Part shown: positions 54,158 through 61,744 of the stretch, one piece after another
Numbering within the stretch: the first letter of the stretch is position 1
How the letters are laid out: every line of letters starts with the position of its first letter
NCBI GenBank assembly: GCA_028688145.1
Contig: JAQTYU010000002.1
Coordinates: forward strand, 496,001 to 560,000
Length of the DNA: 64,000 nucleotides
Direction of reading: 5' to 3'
Source of the DNA: Thiotrichaceae bacterium
GTDB taxonomy: Bacteria > Pseudomonadota > Gammaproteobacteria > Beggiatoales > Beggiatoaceae
Notes under the pieces: generated by a model
What the model was told of the DNA's origin: nothing
Seen by the model: only the letters and a program-made list of their open reading frames with translations
Database searches by the model: none
Made by a program: the position numbers and the translations under genes

Positions 54158-55135
54158 ATGAAACTTATTATCAAAACCAGTCTCTTAGTCACCGCTGTAT
54201 TGCTCAGTGCACCCCCAGCAATGGCAAATCCCTTAGCCACCACTGCCATCACTTTTGCCATAGACATGTTCAAAAAATACGTCGTTGATGTTGCTGGAAA
54301 AGTCACCAAAGATTACATTAACCCAAAAAATCCCTCACAAGACGCGCTGACTCAACATCAACAACAAATTGCAGAACTCAACAAAAAATTTGACGAATTA
54401 CAAAAACAAACCGCAACCACGCCCCAATTAGAAAACGCAGTCAAAAAACTGTCTGAAACCTTGGTGCAAATGCAAAGCGAAATGAATCAAAAACTTGAGC
54501 AACGTCAAGCCAATGCAGAAAAACACCTCGCAAACATTCAGCAAGCCCAGCAAAAAATAGAAGCCGCCACCACCGAAACCCCGATAAAATTCCCGATGAG
54601 CTACCAATTTCGTTCCGCCCAAGACAGCACAGGACAATTTCAAGCCCTCACGGAAAATGCCGTGCTGCATTCTGGCGACACCTACAAAGTGATTTTTACG
54701 CCCAACGAAAACCTGTATGTTTATATTTTCCAACAAGATGCCAGCAACCAAGTGCAACGCCTTTTTCCCATGGAAGAATACAAAGGCATTCGCTTAAACA
54801 ATCACAACCCCGTCGAAAAAGGTAGACAATACGTGTTGCCCACAAAAGAAAAATCCTTTCGCCTTGATAAAACCACAGGCACAGAAAAGATTTACTTTAT
54901 GGCTTCACGCTACAAAGATGCTGTTTTAGAGAATTTACCGCAAATAATGCACTTACCAAAAGCTGCCAGCATTGTGGCTGCTTTGCAAAATAAAGGCTTT
55001 GATGACATCGTCAGCGACGACAAAGTACACACTTTACAGTGGCAAGAGAATAATCAAAACATGTCCGCAGACTTGAACACACGCTTACAAAGTTGTAGCG
55101 GGTGTTTGAATGTTTTGACTTTTGAACACCAATAA
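54158..55135 (+). CDS. Exported coiled-coil protein with DUF4384 domain
   Basis: 325 residues from ATG 54158 (signal peptide I-I-K-T-S-L-L-V-T-A-V-L-L-S-A-P-P-A-M-A); the longer frame runs into the inverted repeat. Residues 25-60 have a possible membrane-associated helix, 65-165 form a coiled coil rich in Q and K, and about 175-320 match DUF4384: F-R-S-A-Q-D-S, L-H-S-G-D-T-Y-K-V-I-F, Y-V-Y-I-F-Q-Q-D and R-L-F-P. DUF4384 often appears fused to bacterial caspases, which fits its place opposite the caspase-SUMF1 gene; here it is separate and divergently transcribed. Two cysteines near the end (C-S-G-C) may form a disulfide. Confidence 0.85.
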   Translation: MKLIIKTSLLVTAVLLSAPPAMANPLATTAITFAIDMFKKYVVDVAGKVTKDYINPKNPSQDALTQHQQQIAELNKKFDELQKQTATTPQLENAVKKLSETLVQMQSEMNQKLEQRQANAEKHLANIQQAQQKIEAATTETPIKFPMSYQFRSAQDSTGQFQALTENAVLHSGDTYKVIFTPNENLYVYIFQQDASNQVQRLFPMEEYKGIRLNNHNPVEKGRQYVLPTKEKSFRLDKTTGTEKIYFMASRYKDAVLENLPQIMHLPKAASIVAALQNKGFDDIVSDDKVHTLQWQENNQNMSADLNTRLQSCSGCLNVLTFEHQ

Positions 55136-55143
55136 TAAAAAAA

Positions 55144-55181
55144 TAAGACCTGCTAGGTTTTCAAAACCTAGCAGGTCTTAA
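55144..55181. terminator. Bidirectional terminator
   Basis: Perfect stem AAGACCTGCTAGGTTTT / AAAACCTAGCAGGTCTT with a 1-2 base loop, between the converging DUF4384 and radA genes. Confidence 0.85.
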
Positions 55182-55195
55182 ATCAATAGCTAATC

Positions 55196-56572
55196 TTAAA
55201 TACTGTGCAACGCATCCACCAAACGCAATACCGGCACAATTTCTAAATCGCCCATCGGCTCGCGCGGCGCATTGGCTTTAGGCACGATGGCGCGTTTAAA
55301 ACCATGTTTTGCCGCCTCCCGCAAACGTTCTAGCCCATTGGGCACGGGACGAATTTCCCCCGCCAGCCCGACTTCCCCAAACACCACCAATTCCCGAGGC
55401 AAGGGCGCATTTCGCAAACTGGACAAAATTGCGAGTAATACCGCCAAATCTGCCCCTGTTTCATTCACGCGCACACCGCCGACCACATTAATAAATACGT
55501 CTTGATCATAAGTGACCACGCCGCCATGTCGATGCAACACCGCCAATAACATCGCCAAGCGATTTTGGTCTAAACCCACCGTCACCCGCCGCGAATTCGG
55601 GCTGTGCGATTCATCGACTAAAGCTTGCATTTCCACCAACATCGGGCGACTGCCTTCGCGAGTCACCATAATCACACTGCCTGCGACTTCTTCCTCGTGG
55701 CGCGATAAAAATATGGCAGAAGGATTATTCACTTCACGCAACCCACGGTCGGTCATGGTGAACACGCCCAATTCGTTCACTGCCCCGAAACGATTTTTAA
55801 ACGCCCGCAACACCCGAAAACGGCTGCTACTGTCACCTTCAAAATACAGCACGGTGTCAACCATGTGTTCCAAAACTCGAGGCCCTGCTAGCGAACCATC
55901 TTTGGTCACATGTCCGACGAGAAAAATAGCGGTATTGGTTTGTTTGGAAAAGCGCACCAATTGAGCCGCACTTTCACGCACTTGGGCGACAGAACCGGGC
56001 GCGGATTGCAAACTCTCGGTGTACACGCTTTGAATCGAGTCGATGACAATCACACGCGGCTTTTCTTTTTGCGCAGTTTGTAAAATGCGTTCAATCTGGG
56101 TTTCGGTGAGCAATTTCACCTTGTGCACGTCCAGCCCCAAGCGATGGGCGCGTAAACTCACTTGTTGTGGCGATTCTTCCCCCGTCACATACAAGGGATT
56201 TTGTTCGCTCTGGTGACTCATCGCAGAGAGGGTTTGAATTAATAAAGTCGATTTCCCAATCCCCGGATCACCGCCAATCAGCACTACCGAACCTGAAACT
56301 AAGCCGCCTCCAAGCACACGATCCAATTCGCTTAAACCGCTTAAACTGCGACTTTCTTCACGGGCTTCGACGGCATCGAGTAAACAAACCCCAGCTTGTA
56401 CCCCTGCATAATTGGTAAAGCGTGCGGCATTGCGCAGCGTGCTCGAAGGCGGTTCGGCAATGCCTTCCACTAAACTATTCCATTCGCCACAATCGGGACA
56501 CTGTCCCATCCATTTTGGCGACATTGCCCCACATTTTTGGCAGTTATAAACCGTTTTACTTTTGCTTGCCAT
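55196..56572 (-). CDS. radA: DNA repair protein RadA
   Basis: RecA-like branch-migration helicase for recombination. 458 residues (E. coli 460). Zinc knuckle C-Q-K-C and C-P-D-C at the start, Walker A G-G-D-P-G-I-G-K-S-T-L near 93, the RadA-specific K-N-R-F-G near 258 and a C-terminal Lon-like domain with G-E-V-G-L-A-G-E-I-R-P-V. Its start lies 3 bases after the stop of the DUF4389 gene, so both are in one transcript. Confidence 0.97.
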   Translation of the reverse strand: MASKSKTVYNCQKCGAMSPKWMGQCPDCGEWNSLVEGIAEPPSSTLRNAARFTNYAGVQAGVCLLDAVEAREESRSLSGLSELDRVLGGGLVSGSVVLIGGDPGIGKSTLLIQTLSAMSHQSEQNPLYVTGEESPQQVSLRAHRLGLDVHKVKLLTETQIERILQTAQKEKPRVIVIDSIQSVYTESLQSAPGSVAQVRESAAQLVRFSKQTNTAIFLVGHVTKDGSLAGPRVLEHMVDTVLYFEGDSSSRFRVLRAFKNRFGAVNELGVFTMTDRGLREVNNPSAIFLSRHEEEVAGSVIMVTREGSRPMLVEMQALVDESHSPNSRRVTVGLDQNRLAMLLAVLHRHGGVVTYDQDVFINVVGGVRVNETGADLAVLLAILSSLRNAPLPRELVVFGEVGLAGEIRPVPNGLERLREAAKHGFKRAIVPKANAPREPMGDLEIVPVLRLVDALHSI

Positions 56573-56575
56573 GAT

Positions 56576-56845
56576 TTAATCACGCGGCCAATCGCTGAAA
56601 GGAAAAGGTTTTTCGTCGGTGTTATAAGTCAAATAACTCACCACATCATACACATAAATGCTGAGACTGCGCCCAAATTGCAGCAATTGCTCGTTCAAAT
56701 TTCCCGTGCTGAGCACCGTACCAAATTGAATCGCCACCACCGCCAACACCAAATAAATCCCAACATAATAAAAAAACAACACAAACATCAACATGGTGAT
56801 GCCGCGTGCCCAAACCTGCCCAAAATTGAAAATATTTTTTAACAT
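56576..56845 (-). CDS. DUF4389 domain membrane protein
   Basis: Small 89-residue inner-membrane protein with one clear helix pair (M-L-M-F-V-L-F-F-Y-Y-V-G-I-Y-L-V-L-A-V-V) and a soluble end matching DUF4389: Q-F-G-R-S-L-S-I-Y-V-Y-D-V-V-S-Y-L-T-Y-N-T-D-E-K-P-F-P-F. Function of the family unknown. It is upstream of and nearly adjacent to radA. Confidence 0.75.
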   Translation of the reverse strand: MLKNIFNFGQVWARGITMLMFVLFFYYVGIYLVLAVVAIQFGTVLSTGNLNEQLLQFGRSLSIYVYDVVSYLTYNTDEKPFPFSDWPRD

Positions 56846-57181
56846 TGCTTTTAAACGTCCTAAAGAATGGCGAATACCCTATGCACACTGCCTGAGATAA
56901 ATTCCAGTCTACACCAAATATTGCAACACTGTTATGGCTCGCTTATTGCTTAAATAATGCAAGGATAATAATATTTTTATTAGACAAAGTCTAAAGTGTC
57001 TTAATAAATAATATTAATTTAATTCAATATGTTAAAAATGATTATTGTTATAAATAACTGTATTATTGAAAATATTCATTTGTTTATTGTATATTACGCA
57101 ACCTGCGCTAGTATTATTAGAACTTTTCATAGATTTTATCAGCAATATTAATTTGTATATCAGTATATTGAGGTATTCATC
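56846..57181. other. Gene-free A/T-rich leader region of the PocR cluster
   Basis: About 335 bases, very A/T rich (repeated ATTATT, AATAAT and TTATT words), between the divergent DUF4389 gene and the first PocR gene. It probably holds the PocR promoter; no certain -35/-10 pair or operator was found. No reading frame is supported. Confidence 0.5.
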
Positions 57182-57874
57182 ATGAGCGACACAATCAATA
57201 TTCCCACAGTGTCAGAAATTGCTACATTTGTTCCCTTAGAAATTACTGATTTCCTCAGTATTTCAGGCTTACAAGCTGTACAAGACGATTTCGCTCGCAG
57301 AGTTGGGGTTGCCTCGATCATGACCTATCCCAATGGTCTTCCCATCACCAAACCCAGTAATTTTTCCCGTTTATGTCAGCTTATTCGTAAAACTAAAAAA
57401 GGCGAAGCAAATTGTATTAATTCTGACAAGATTATTGGGAGTTCTACCCGCGATGGGGCAACCATTCAGCCCTGTAAAAGTGGCGGCTTGTGGGATTCTG
57501 GTGTGCGTATTCATATCGGGCAAATGCATATTGCAAGTTGGCTCATTGGGCAAGTGATGAATGCTGAACAAGCCACCAAAATCGATAAAATGATGTATTA
57601 CGCGCGTGATATTGGGGTAAATATCGATGATTTTAGTGCGGCGATTGCCCAAGTCACGGTGATGGACGAAGACAAATTCACTGCAATCAGTAACGCCTTG
57701 TTTGTGTTTGCCAAACAATTGGGGCATTTTGCAGAACACCTTGTCGCAGACAACAGTGGGTTATACAGAACGGAGTTGGGCAACATCATTGCTAAACAAC
57801 CCAATATCTCAGTTTTATATGAGGTTTGGGACAGAATGATTGAAGATTATCATCATGGAAAACTGAGTGTTTAG
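57182..57874 (+). CDS. Stand-alone PocR-domain sensor protein 1
   Basis: 230 residues, all of it a PocR-type ligand-binding domain. The hallmark cysteines are present: A-N-C-I-N-S-D near residue 80 and I-Q-P-C-K-S-G-G-L-W-D-S-G near 100, then H-I-G-Q and W-L-I-G-Q-V-M-N near 115-125. The C-terminal part is helical. PocR was first seen in the regulator of propanediol use, where it senses small organic molecules, usually fused to kinases, HTH or diguanylate cyclase domains; here no output domain exists. GAGGT precedes the ATG. First of three tandem paralogues on this strand. Confidence 0.85.
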   Translation: MSDTINIPTVSEIATFVPLEITDFLSISGLQAVQDDFARRVGVASIMTYPNGLPITKPSNFSRLCQLIRKTKKGEANCINSDKIIGSSTRDGATIQPCKSGGLWDSGVRIHIGQMHIASWLIGQVMNAEQATKIDKMMYYARDIGVNIDDFSAAIAQVTVMDEDKFTAISNALFVFAKQLGHFAEHLVADNSGLYRTELGNIIAKQPNISVLYEVWDRMIEDYHHGKLSV

Positions 57875-57954
57875 CAGATTTTGTAGTATGCTAAAAATAA
57901 ACAGAAGTGATTAATTGATAACTACAAAGTATAGTGAGTGTTAAGGAGAGAGCG

Positions 57955-58641
57955 ATGAGTGCCATTATTGAGATTATTCCCGCCACTGATTTCAACCAAG
58001 CCGAACCCGTTACCCAATTTTTCAAGGTCTCAGGATTGCAGACTTTGCAAGATGATTTTTGTCGTAAAACGGGGGTCGCTTCCCTCATGATGTATCCCAA
58101 TGGCATTCCTATCACCAAACCCAGTCGATTTTCTCGTTTATGTCAGCTGATCCGCAAAACCCCAAAAGGGGGTGTCAACTGCACCAACTCCGACAGAATT
58201 ATTGGGAGTTCTGCCCGTCATGGTGCAACGATTCAGCCCTGTAAAAGCGGTGGTTTGTGGGATTCAGGCGCACGCATTCATGTGGGGCAAACGTATGTGG
58301 CAAACTGGTTAATTGGACAAGTGATGAATGAAGAACAAGCTACCAAAATCGATAAGATGATGAATTATGCCTATGAGATTGGCGCAGACATCGATGACTT
58401 CAGTGCGGCAATTGCCCAAGTCACGGTAATGGATGAAGACAAATTCACTGCATTGAGTGATGCCTTGTTTATATTTGCCAAGCAGTTGGGGCGTTTCGCA
58501 GAACAAAAGACGGCTGACAACTTTACTGAATGCAAAACAGAGTTGAGCAATATCATTGCTAAACAATCAAATATCTCCGTGTTGTATGAGGTTTGGGATA
58601 AAATGATTGATGATTATCAACAAGGAAAACTAAAGAATTAG
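57955..58641 (+). CDS. Stand-alone PocR-domain sensor protein 2
   Basis: 228 residues from ATG 57955, which has AAGGAG 6-7 bases upstream; the frame extends to 57934 without support. It keeps V-N-C-T-N-S-D, I-Q-P-C-K-S-G-G-L-W-D-S-G and D-D-F-S-A-A-I-A-Q-V-T-V-M-D-E-D-K-F-T-A identical or nearly so to its neighbours. The first 45 residues and the last 30 vary most. Separated from gene 1 by 80 bases, no terminator between, so one transcript is likely. Confidence 0.85.
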   Translation: MSAIIEIIPATDFNQAEPVTQFFKVSGLQTLQDDFCRKTGVASLMMYPNGIPITKPSRFSRLCQLIRKTPKGGVNCTNSDRIIGSSARHGATIQPCKSGGLWDSGARIHVGQTYVANWLIGQVMNEEQATKIDKMMNYAYEIGADIDDFSAAIAQVTVMDEDKFTALSDALFIFAKQLGRFAEQKTADNFTECKTELSNIIAKQSNISVLYEVWDKMIDDYQQGKLKN

Positions 58642-58705
58642 CGATGCCTTGTGATATAGGTAGAGACAGGATTTATAACAACAAGAACGTTGTAAGGAGA
58701 ATACA

Positions 58706-59395
58706 ATGAGTGCCACGATTATTAAAATTGTTCCCGCTGCCGATTTTGATCAACATGAACCTATCACCCAGTTTTTTAAAGTTGCAGGCTTACAGACTTT
58801 ACAAGATTATTTTTGTCAAAAAACAGGGGTTGCTTCCCTGATTATGTATCCTAAAGGGATTGCGATTACCAAACCCAGTAATTTTTCGCGGCTGTGCCAA
58901 TTGATTCGCAAAACTGAAAAAGGTTTAGTGAATTGCACAAAATCAGATGTGATTATTGGCAATTCCATGATTGCAGGCGCAACGATTCAGCCCTGTAAAA
59001 GTGGTGGTTTGTGGGATTCTGGTGTGAGAATTCATATTGGGCAAATACACATTGCCAACTGGTTGATTGGGCAAGTCATGAATGAAGAACAAGCCACTAA
59101 AATTGACAAGATGATGTATTACGCCCGCGAAATTGAGGCGAATATCGATGATTTCAGCGCGGCAATTGCACAAGTGACCGTCATGGATGAAGACAAATTC
59201 ACCGCATTTAGTAACGCGCTTTACATTTTCGCACTGCAACTGGGACACTTTGCCGAACATGGTGAATCAGATCATTTAGCCATAAACTACATGAAACTGA
59301 AAGAAATCATTGACAAACAACCCAACACCAAGGTTTTGTATGAGGTGTGGGATCGTATGGTGGCGGAGTTTGAACAAGGTAACTTATGTGCTTAG
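58706..59395 (+). CDS. Stand-alone PocR-domain sensor protein 3
   Basis: 229 residues with the same architecture: V-N-C-T-K-S-D, I-Q-P-C-K-S-G-G-L-W-D-S-G-V-R-I-H, W-L-I-G-Q-V-M-N-E-E-Q-A-T-K. AAGGAG lies upstream of the ATG. Differences from copies 1 and 2 cluster at N-S-M-I-A-G-A-T, before the second cysteine, and in the last helices, which may change ligand or partner choice. After it come a repeat-rich gap and the end of the amidase gene. Confidence 0.85.
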   Translation: MSATIIKIVPAADFDQHEPITQFFKVAGLQTLQDYFCQKTGVASLIMYPKGIAITKPSNFSRLCQLIRKTEKGLVNCTKSDVIIGNSMIAGATIQPCKSGGLWDSGVRIHIGQIHIANWLIGQVMNEEQATKIDKMMYYAREIEANIDDFSAAIAQVTVMDEDKFTAFSNALYIFALQLGHFAEHGESDHLAINYMKLKEIIDKQPNTKVLYEVWDRMVAEFEQGNLCA

Positions 59396-59478
59396 TTTGA
59401 CTGGGTCCACGCCCTAGACATCAAACCCAGTATTTAGCCCTTTTTCAGGGGGAGAGGCGTGCTTAAGCTTTAAATTCC

Positions 59479-59507
59479 CCCGCATTCCGCTACGCTCCAT
59501 ACAGGCT
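59479..59507. repeat. Single arm of the CCCGCATTCCGC repeat
   Basis: Matches the right arm at 1062-1092 with a few changes. Other short stems (CCCTTTTTCAGGGG) lie at about 59440. The gap 59396-59554 holds nothing else. Confidence 0.6.
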
Positions 59508-59554
59508 ATGCCCTTAGGCTTAAGTTTTCAGTGGAGCGTGGTAAATTTTTCAAA

Positions 59555-60850
59555 CTAGCGTTTTGCCAACAAGCCCGCCGCAGGATATTTATTAAAATAT
59601 TGCTGAATGCCTTGGAAAATTGCCGCCGCCATGCGTTGCCGTGCTTGGGGATTGTTCAATTTCTGCTCTTCCACAGGATTTGAAATAAACGCAGTTTCCA
59701 CCAAAACTGAGGGAATATCAGGTGAGCGCAACACCATAAATCCCGCCTGTTGTACCCGTGCATAGTGCATACTGCCGATTTTACTCAAAGAACTCAACAC
59801 ACTTTGCGCCAAATGCGCACTGGCTTCCAGCGTGCCCGACTGCGATAAATCCAATAACACCGAAGCCAGCAATTCATCTTTATCATTCAAACTCACACCG
59901 CCAATCAAATCCGCCGCATTTTCCTTTTCTGCCAACCAATGCGCCGCCTCACTGCTCGCACCGCGCTGCGAGAGCATATAAACTGAAGAACCGTGTGAAC
60001 CTGAAGTTTTTTCCGCGTCCGCATCCGCATGAATTGAAACGAATAAATCCGCTTGATGTTGTCGTGCTAAATCAATGCGTTTCCGTAAACTGAGAAAATA
60101 ATCTCCGTCTCGAATCAACACCGCCCGCATTCCGGGTTGCGCACTGATCATTTGCGCCAATTCTTTTGCCAAGGGGAGCACCACATCTTTTTCTTTCGTG
60201 CCATAGCGTCCTGAAGCTCCGGGATCAATACCGCCGTGTCCTGCATCCACCGCAATGATGATTTCACGCCCATTGTTTGGGGTGGTAGATTCGGCAACTT
60301 TCATGCTTTCGACCGCAATTTCACTGCGAGGTGCAGCTTTTGGAGCAGGCGCGGGAGTTGGTACAGGTTTACTTGCAGGGACTGCGGGAGTCACAGGTGC
60401 AACAGGCGTAGGTGCAGTTTGTACTGGTGCGGGCGTTGCAGGAGTTGCAGGCGCAGGTGAATTTGCTGAAAACACATCGACAATTAATTGATATGCGCCG
60501 CCCGCCGTGCTAGGTTTGGCTAAATAGCTTTTGGTGCGCACATTCATTTTTAAATCAAATACGAATCGCCAATCATTGCCACCACGCGGCGCCGTGCGAA
60601 CTTCTTTAAATAAGCTATGATCGCTAGCAACTTCGGTGATGTTGCCCTGCAATTCCACATTTTTCAGATCGACCACCAAACGCTGTGGTGAATCCAAAGT
60701 GAAAATATTGTGGGCGGCAGGTGCACTGAGTTCAAAAATCACCCGACTTTGTTCGGCACTGACTTTGGTCACATGAACATTAATAATTTGGGCCGCAAAA
60801 CTTGGACACGCAAGCCCGAATAAGGCAATCGCTAGCCAGATGTTTTTCAT
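59555..60850 (-). CDS. amiC: N-acetylmuramoyl-L-alanine amidase, AmiC type
   Basis: Periplasmic zinc amidase that splits septal peptidoglycan during division. 431 residues from ATG 60850, which begins a Sec signal peptide (M-K-N-I-W-L-A-I-A-L-F-G-L-A-C-P-S-F-A-A); the frame upstream is not protein-like. AMIN domain at about 22-125 (V-T-K-V-S-A-E-Q-S-R-V-I-F-E-L, R-L-V-V-D-L-K-N), a proline/alanine linker at about 128-170 and an Amidase_3 domain from 195: D-A-G-H-G-G-I-D-P-G-A-S-G, F-V-S-I-H-A-D-A and V-L-V-E-T-A-F-I-S-N-P hold the zinc ligands and catalytic Glu. The gene is usually next to mutL; not here. Confidence 0.93.
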   Translation of the reverse strand: MKNIWLAIALFGLACPSFAAQIINVHVTKVSAEQSRVIFELSAPAAHNIFTLDSPQRLVVDLKNVELQGNITEVASDHSLFKEVRTAPRGGNDWRFVFDLKMNVRTKSYLAKPSTAGGAYQLIVDVFSANSPAPATPATPAPVQTAPTPVAPVTPAVPASKPVPTPAPAPKAAPRSEIAVESMKVAESTTPNNGREIIIAVDAGHGGIDPGASGRYGTKEKDVVLPLAKELAQMISAQPGMRAVLIRDGDYFLSLRKRIDLARQHQADLFVSIHADADAEKTSGSHGSSVYMLSQRGASSEAAHWLAEKENAADLIGGVSLNDKDELLASVLLDLSQSGTLEASAHLAQSVLSSLSKIGSMHYARVQQAGFMVLRSPDIPSVLVETAFISNPVEEQKLNNPQARQRMAAAIFQGIQQYFNKYPAAGLLAKR

Positions 60851-60999
60851 AAATTTATTCACAACTAACACCATATTTTTGTGTAAATTTATAGGGTATC
60901 GAGTTGTACTATAAAATGCAAGACAGTGATTTTTCACGTTATCATTCCGTGTTTAAAGTTTATTATGCCAACCGCCCGTGGGCGAATTAAGGAGTGAAT

Positions 61000-61686
61000 A
61001 TGAGTTCTCTTAAAAAAATAGGATTGCTATTGTGCACGCTGGGCTTGCTCAGTGCTTGTGGTGATGAACCTCCGCCGCCTAAAGTTGTGCCGAAAACGGT
61101 GCAAGCTCCCCCGCCGCCCAATGTGATGGAAACCATCAAGGCGCGTGGAAAATTGCTGGTTGGGGTGAAGCGTGTGCAAACCATGCTGAATACCCTTAAC
61201 GCACGTCAAGAAATTGTTGGTCTGGAAGCGGATTTAGCAAAATTATTCACCGACAGTTTTTTGAGCAATAAAAACAAGGTTGACCTTAAATTAGTGTTGC
61301 CTCAAGCCATGTCCAATATGTTACTCGGGCGCACGGTGGATTTCCTGATTGCCAGTTTAACCCGTCAAGAACTCGATGAGTTAAAAGGAATGCAGGTGAT
61401 TCCTTTGCCCAGCAACATGCGCGAAGTTTCTGAAGAATCCGATGCCGCATTGAATTATGTAATTTTAGTGCGCCCCGAAGATCAAGCTTTAATCGAACAA
61501 TTAAACAAGTTTGTTTCCCGTATTCGAGATTCGGGAGAATACGCCAAACTTTATGACTTATGGGTAATTAAACCCAAAGCCCGCGAAGCGGCAACGATTT
61601 CCAACGAACGCGCTGAACAACCTACGACACAAGAGCCTGTACAAGAAGGTGTCGTGTTGCCGCGTCCTGAACGCAGCAATAATTAA
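61000..61686 (+). CDS. Periplasmic solute-binding-like lipoprotein (family 3)
   Basis: 228 residues. ATG 61000 follows AAGGAG. Lipoprotein signal with the lipobox L-L-S-A-C-G-D, a proline-rich linker (P-P-P-P-K-V-V-P ... P-P-P-P-N-V), then an SBP_bac_3-like core: I-K-A-R-G-K-L-L-V-G-V, I-V-G-L-E-A-D-L-A-K-L-F, then L-V-L-P-Q-A-M-S-N-M-L-L-G-R-T-V-D-F-L-I-A. It ends with D-S-G-E-Y-A-K-L-Y-D-L-W, also typical. It is shorter than a full binding protein (central part condensed), so it may have lost transport function. A P-T-T-Q-E-P-V-Q-E tail follows. No permease or ATPase is adjacent. Confidence 0.72.
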   Translation: MSSLKKIGLLLCTLGLLSACGDEPPPPKVVPKTVQAPPPPNVMETIKARGKLLVGVKRVQTMLNTLNARQEIVGLEADLAKLFTDSFLSNKNKVDLKLVLPQAMSNMLLGRTVDFLIASLTRQELDELKGMQVIPLPSNMREVSEESDAALNYVILVRPEDQALIEQLNKFVSRIRDSGEYAKLYDLWVIKPKAREAATISNERAEQPTTQEPVQEGVVLPRPERSNN

Positions 61687-61693
61687 GTCACAC

Positions 61694-61728
61694 ACTGTAC
61701 GTTCTTTTTTAAACCAAGAGCGTACAGT
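61694..61728 (+). other. Hairpin between solute-binding and CHAT genes
   Basis: ACTGTACGTTC and GAGCGTACAGT pair with one G-T wobble around a 13-base loop starting with TTTTTT. It lies between the stop of the lipoprotein gene and the chosen start of the CHAT gene, so may be an intergenic attenuator. Confidence 0.55.
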
Positions 61729-61744
61729 CTCCTCCCAGCTTAAC

